Assembly: GCF_030063135.1 (NCBI RefSeq)
Contig: NZ_JASISO010000003.1
Coordinates: 1-64,000, forward strand
Origin: Streptomyces sp. G-G2
GTDB lineage: Bacteria; Actinomycetota; Actinomycetes; Streptomycetales; Streptomycetaceae
DNA length: 64,000 bases
Reading direction: 5' to 3'
The notes beneath the pieces were generated by a model that did no database searches, was not told the origin of the DNA, and worked only from the letters and a program-made list of their open reading frames with translations. This document shows, in pieces, positions 62,138 through 64,000 of this stretch (its first letter is position 1; each line of letters starts with the position of its first letter). A program made the position numbers and the translations under genes.

Positions 62138-63778
62138 ATGGGACCGAACGGGAACATACGCGCCACCGCGACGGCCGCCGCCGTCGCGGTGCTCGCGCTC
62201 GCCGTCTCCGGCTGTACGTCGGCCCCCGCGGGCGACCCGGCGCGGACCGGCGGCGCCGCCAGCTCCCCGGCGCCCCCCGGGAGCGCCGACCCGGCCGCTC
62301 CGACGGCTTCCGCCCCTTCGCCCAGCCGCAGTTACGCCCTCTCCACCGCCCCGCGGACCATCCCGGCGGTCCGGTCGTTCGAACCGGCCCGCGGCCCCGG
62401 CTGGAAACCCGCCGCACGGGCCCGGGTCGTCGTCGCCCCCGCCGACGCCGCCGCCCTCGCCGACGAGGGCAGGACGCTCGCCGAGGACCTGAAGCTCGGC
62501 TTCGCCGAAGACGCCGCGGTCCGGCCCGGCGACGTGGTACTCGCCCTCGACACCGCCCCCGCCGACGGTGCCGAGGGCGCGCCCGAGTCGTACACCCTCA
62601 CCGTGCGCAACGGGACGGTGCGGATCGCCGGCCCCGACGACGCCGGGGTCTTCTACGGCACCCGCACCCTCGAACAGGCCGTCCGCGCCGCCGGATCCAT
62701 CGGCGAGGGCACCGTCAAGGACCGTCCGGACCGCCCCCAGCGCGGCCTCAACCTCGACATGGCCCGCAAGAACTTCACCGCCCCATGGATCGAGGCCCGG
62801 CTGCGCGAGATGGCCGACCTCAAACTCAACCAGCTCGGCCTGCACTTCTCCGACGACCAGGCCTTCCGCATCCAGTCCGTCAGCCACCCCGAGATCGTCT
62901 CGGACCCGCACCTCACCCAGGCCGAGGTGCGCCGGATCGTCGCCCTCGCGCGCAGCCTGCACATCGAGGTGGTCCCCGAGATCGACTCGCCCGGACACCT
63001 CGGCGCCGTGCTGCGCGCCTACCCCGCCCTGCAACTGCGCGACGTCAACGGCAGAGCCGTCAAGGGCGCCGTGGACATATCCGACCCGGCGGCCGCGAAG
63101 CTCGTCGACTCGCTGCTGCGCGAGTACCTGCCGCTCTTCCCCGGCGCGCACTGGCACGTCGGCGCCGACGAGTACCAGGCCCTGGTGGTCAAGGACCCGC
63201 AGGCCTCCTTCCCGCGGCTCGCGACGGCCGCCCGGCAGCGGTACGGCGCCGGGGCCCGGGTGTCGGACCTGGCCACCGGCTGGCTGAACGACCGCGCCGC
63301 GGTGGTCCGGGGCGCGGGGCGCGTCCCCAAGGCGTGGAACGACGGCTTCTTCACCGGGGGCGCCGCCACCGCGGCCCGGGACATCGAGGTCGAGTACTGG
63401 ACGGGCAAGGAGATCGGCGCCCGGCCGCCCCTGGAGTACCTGCGCGAGGGCCGCCCCGTGGTCAACCTCAACGACGAGTACCTCTACTACGTGCTCGGCG
63501 AGCCCAACGACTTCGCCTACCCCACCGGGCGCCGGATCTACGAACAGTGGACCCCGCTCGTGCTGCGCGGCACCGAGGCCGTGCCCGCCCGCTACGCCGC
63601 TCGGATCCTGGGCGCCCGCCTCGCCGTCTGGTGCGACCTCGCCGGATCCCAGACCCAGGCCCAGGTGGCGGAGGGCATCCGGCTGCCGCTGACCGCCCTC
63701 GCGCAGAAGGTCTGGGACCCGCGCACCCCGGAGCCGACGTGGGGTCAGTTCACGGCCCTCGCGGACCGGCTGCGCTGA
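62138..63778 (+). CDS. GH20 beta-N-acetylhexosaminidase lipoprotein
   Basis: A 546-residue exported enzyme. ATG 62138 is chosen; GTG 62132 is also in frame. The signal ends at the lipobox VSGC (about Cys29), so it is anchored outside the membrane. A Pro/Ser/Ala spacer leads to the GH20b domain (VVVAPADAAALADEGRTL) and the catalytic barrel: PQRGLNLDMARKNF, LHFSDDQAFRIQS, VVPEIDSPGHLGAVLRAYP and HWHVGADEYQ, with the Asp344-Glu345 pair that performs substrate-assisted catalysis. It releases terminal GlcNAc or GalNAc from chitin oligomers or N-glycan cores. It complements the PNGase A at 47.8 kb and the amino-sugar-like binding protein at 6.9 kb. Confidence 0.93.
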   Translation: MGPNGNIRATATAAAVAVLALAVSGCTSAPAGDPARTGGAASSPAPPGSADPAAPTASAPSPSRSYALSTAPRTIPAVRSFEPARGPGWKPAARARVVVAPADAAALADEGRTLAEDLKLGFAEDAAVRPGDVVLALDTAPADGAEGAPESYTLTVRNGTVRIAGPDDAGVFYGTRTLEQAVRAAGSIGEGTVKDRPDRPQRGLNLDMARKNFTAPWIEARLREMADLKLNQLGLHFSDDQAFRIQSVSHPEIVSDPHLTQAEVRRIVALARSLHIEVVPEIDSPGHLGAVLRAYPALQLRDVNGRAVKGAVDISDPAAAKLVDSLLREYLPLFPGAHWHVGADEYQALVVKDPQASFPRLATAARQRYGAGARVSDLATGWLNDRAAVVRGAGRVPKAWNDGFFTGGAATAARDIEVEYWTGKEIGARPPLEYLREGRPVVNLNDEYLYYVLGEPNDFAYPTGRRIYEQWTPLVLRGTEAVPARYAARILGARLAVWCDLAGSQTQAQVAEGIRLPLTALAQKVWDPRTPEPTWGQFTALADRLR

Positions 63779-63809
63779 ACCGCGGTCCCGGGGAAGACCG
63801 GACGCGCGG

Positions 63810-63962
63810 TCAGCGCGGCCGGCGCAGGCCCGCGACGAGGAGCGCGACCCGTCGGCGCGCCTCGTAGCGGGGGTCGCTCTCCGCACCGCTGCAGAGGCCG
63901 CTCGGGGGCAACGGGACCTGAGCGGCGGTGTTGTCAGTGGGGCCGCCTACTCTTCGGGACAT
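63810..63962 (-). CDS. Possible 50-residue small protein
   Basis: ATG 63962 opens a short frame, MSRRVGGPTDNTAAQVPLPP then a basic C-terminal part (YEARRRVALLVAGLRRPR), ending at TGA 63810. It does not overlap the GH20 gene and fills the convergent 3' space. There is no strong ribosome site; upstream GGGGT-N6-ACCCC may be an operator. Codon use fits, but I recognise no family, so it may be spurious. Confidence 0.35.
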   Translation of the reverse strand: MSRRVGGPTDNTAAQVPLPPSGLCSGAESDPRYEARRRVALLVAGLRRPR

Positions 63963-64000
63963 GCCGCAGCTCAGGGGTGTTCATACCCCCCTGTCCAGGC

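Noticed and set aside
61913..63886. Minus-strand frame of 657 codons opposite the GH20 gene
   Set aside because: Antisense to an enzyme with intact catalytic residues; V/G/L/R-rich and without motifs.

Overview
The window is very GC-rich with strong third-position GC bias. It carries leaderless genes, GTG and TTG starts, short start-stop overlaps, DUF397/XRE regulator pairs, an ergothioneine cluster, CYP105-type P450 plus ferredoxin, ECF42 and SigE-type sigma factors and a LAXTG sortase substrate. Together these point to a Streptomyces or close relative. The mix of conserved housekeeping and accessory genes, with one decayed insertion sequence and several broken genes, looks like chromosome outside the most conserved core. 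I saw no tRNA, rRNA, CRISPR, prophage or large biosynthetic cluster. No gene-free stretch exceeds about 300 bases apart from the insertion-sequence zone at 45119-45955. LAYOUT. 1-8 kb: the 3' end of a Stealth sugar-phosphate transferase, a lipoprotein phosphatase, a short UvrA-like ATPase, a DUF397 plus XRE pair, a HAD phosphatase, dodecin and an orphan sugar-binding lipoprotein behind a DasR-like palindrome. 8-15.5 kb: an acyltransferase pair of the OlsB/OlsA type runs tail-to-tail into egtABCD (ergothioneine); the plsC and egtD coding regions overlap by 211 bases. A microbial PARG follows. 15.5-21 kb: a MazF-like toxin, an amidase, and an MFS-plus-hydrolase operon divergent from a LacI repressor with a perfect operator. 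21-26.6 kb: thiolase, aromatic-aldehyde-type dehydrogenase, thioredoxin, a flavoprotein disulfide reductase homologue and a DUF2087 regulator. 26.7-32.3 kb: a secreted penicillin-acylase-family enzyme, then a MerR, DUF6230, DUF6114 and secreted-protein locus read from the minus strand, with a TTA codon at codon 7 of the DUF6230 gene. 32.3-42.2 kb: RlmG-type methyltransferase, TPR protein, pirin, SpoIIE phosphatase, MASE1 membrane protein, P450 plus ferredoxin, a thioredoxin-fold protein without a CXXC motif, an ECF42 sigma factor with its DGPF partner, and DUF2278. 42.3-45.1 kb: a tightly overlapped histidine kinase, response regulator and DUF4097-like membrane protein operon. 45.3-50 kb: an IS5/IS427-type remnant lying exactly at the end of a frameshifted DUF1330 gene, a TetR gene with a large double operator next to rraA, a secreted PNGase A and a broken response regulator. 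50-54.6 kb: a four-gene operon of three flavin monooxygenases (the first frameshifted) and a membrane rhodanese, probably for organosulfur use. 54.6-64 kb: crotonase, EamA exporter, divergent MocR regulator, LAXTG wall protein, sigma factor with a membrane partner, MarR with a divergent MFS exporter, and a GH20 lipoprotein hexosaminidase. HOW THE GENES WORK TOGETHER. Redox and thiol biology recurs (ergothioneine, thioredoxins, flavoprotein, rhodanese). So does outside-the-cell glycan processing (PNGase A, GH20 hexosaminidase, sugar-binding lipoprotein). Many regulator-target pairs have a visible operator between them. The best candidate for something little described is the MerR, DUF6230, DUF6114 and secreted cysteine-protein locus with its bldA-type TTA switch.
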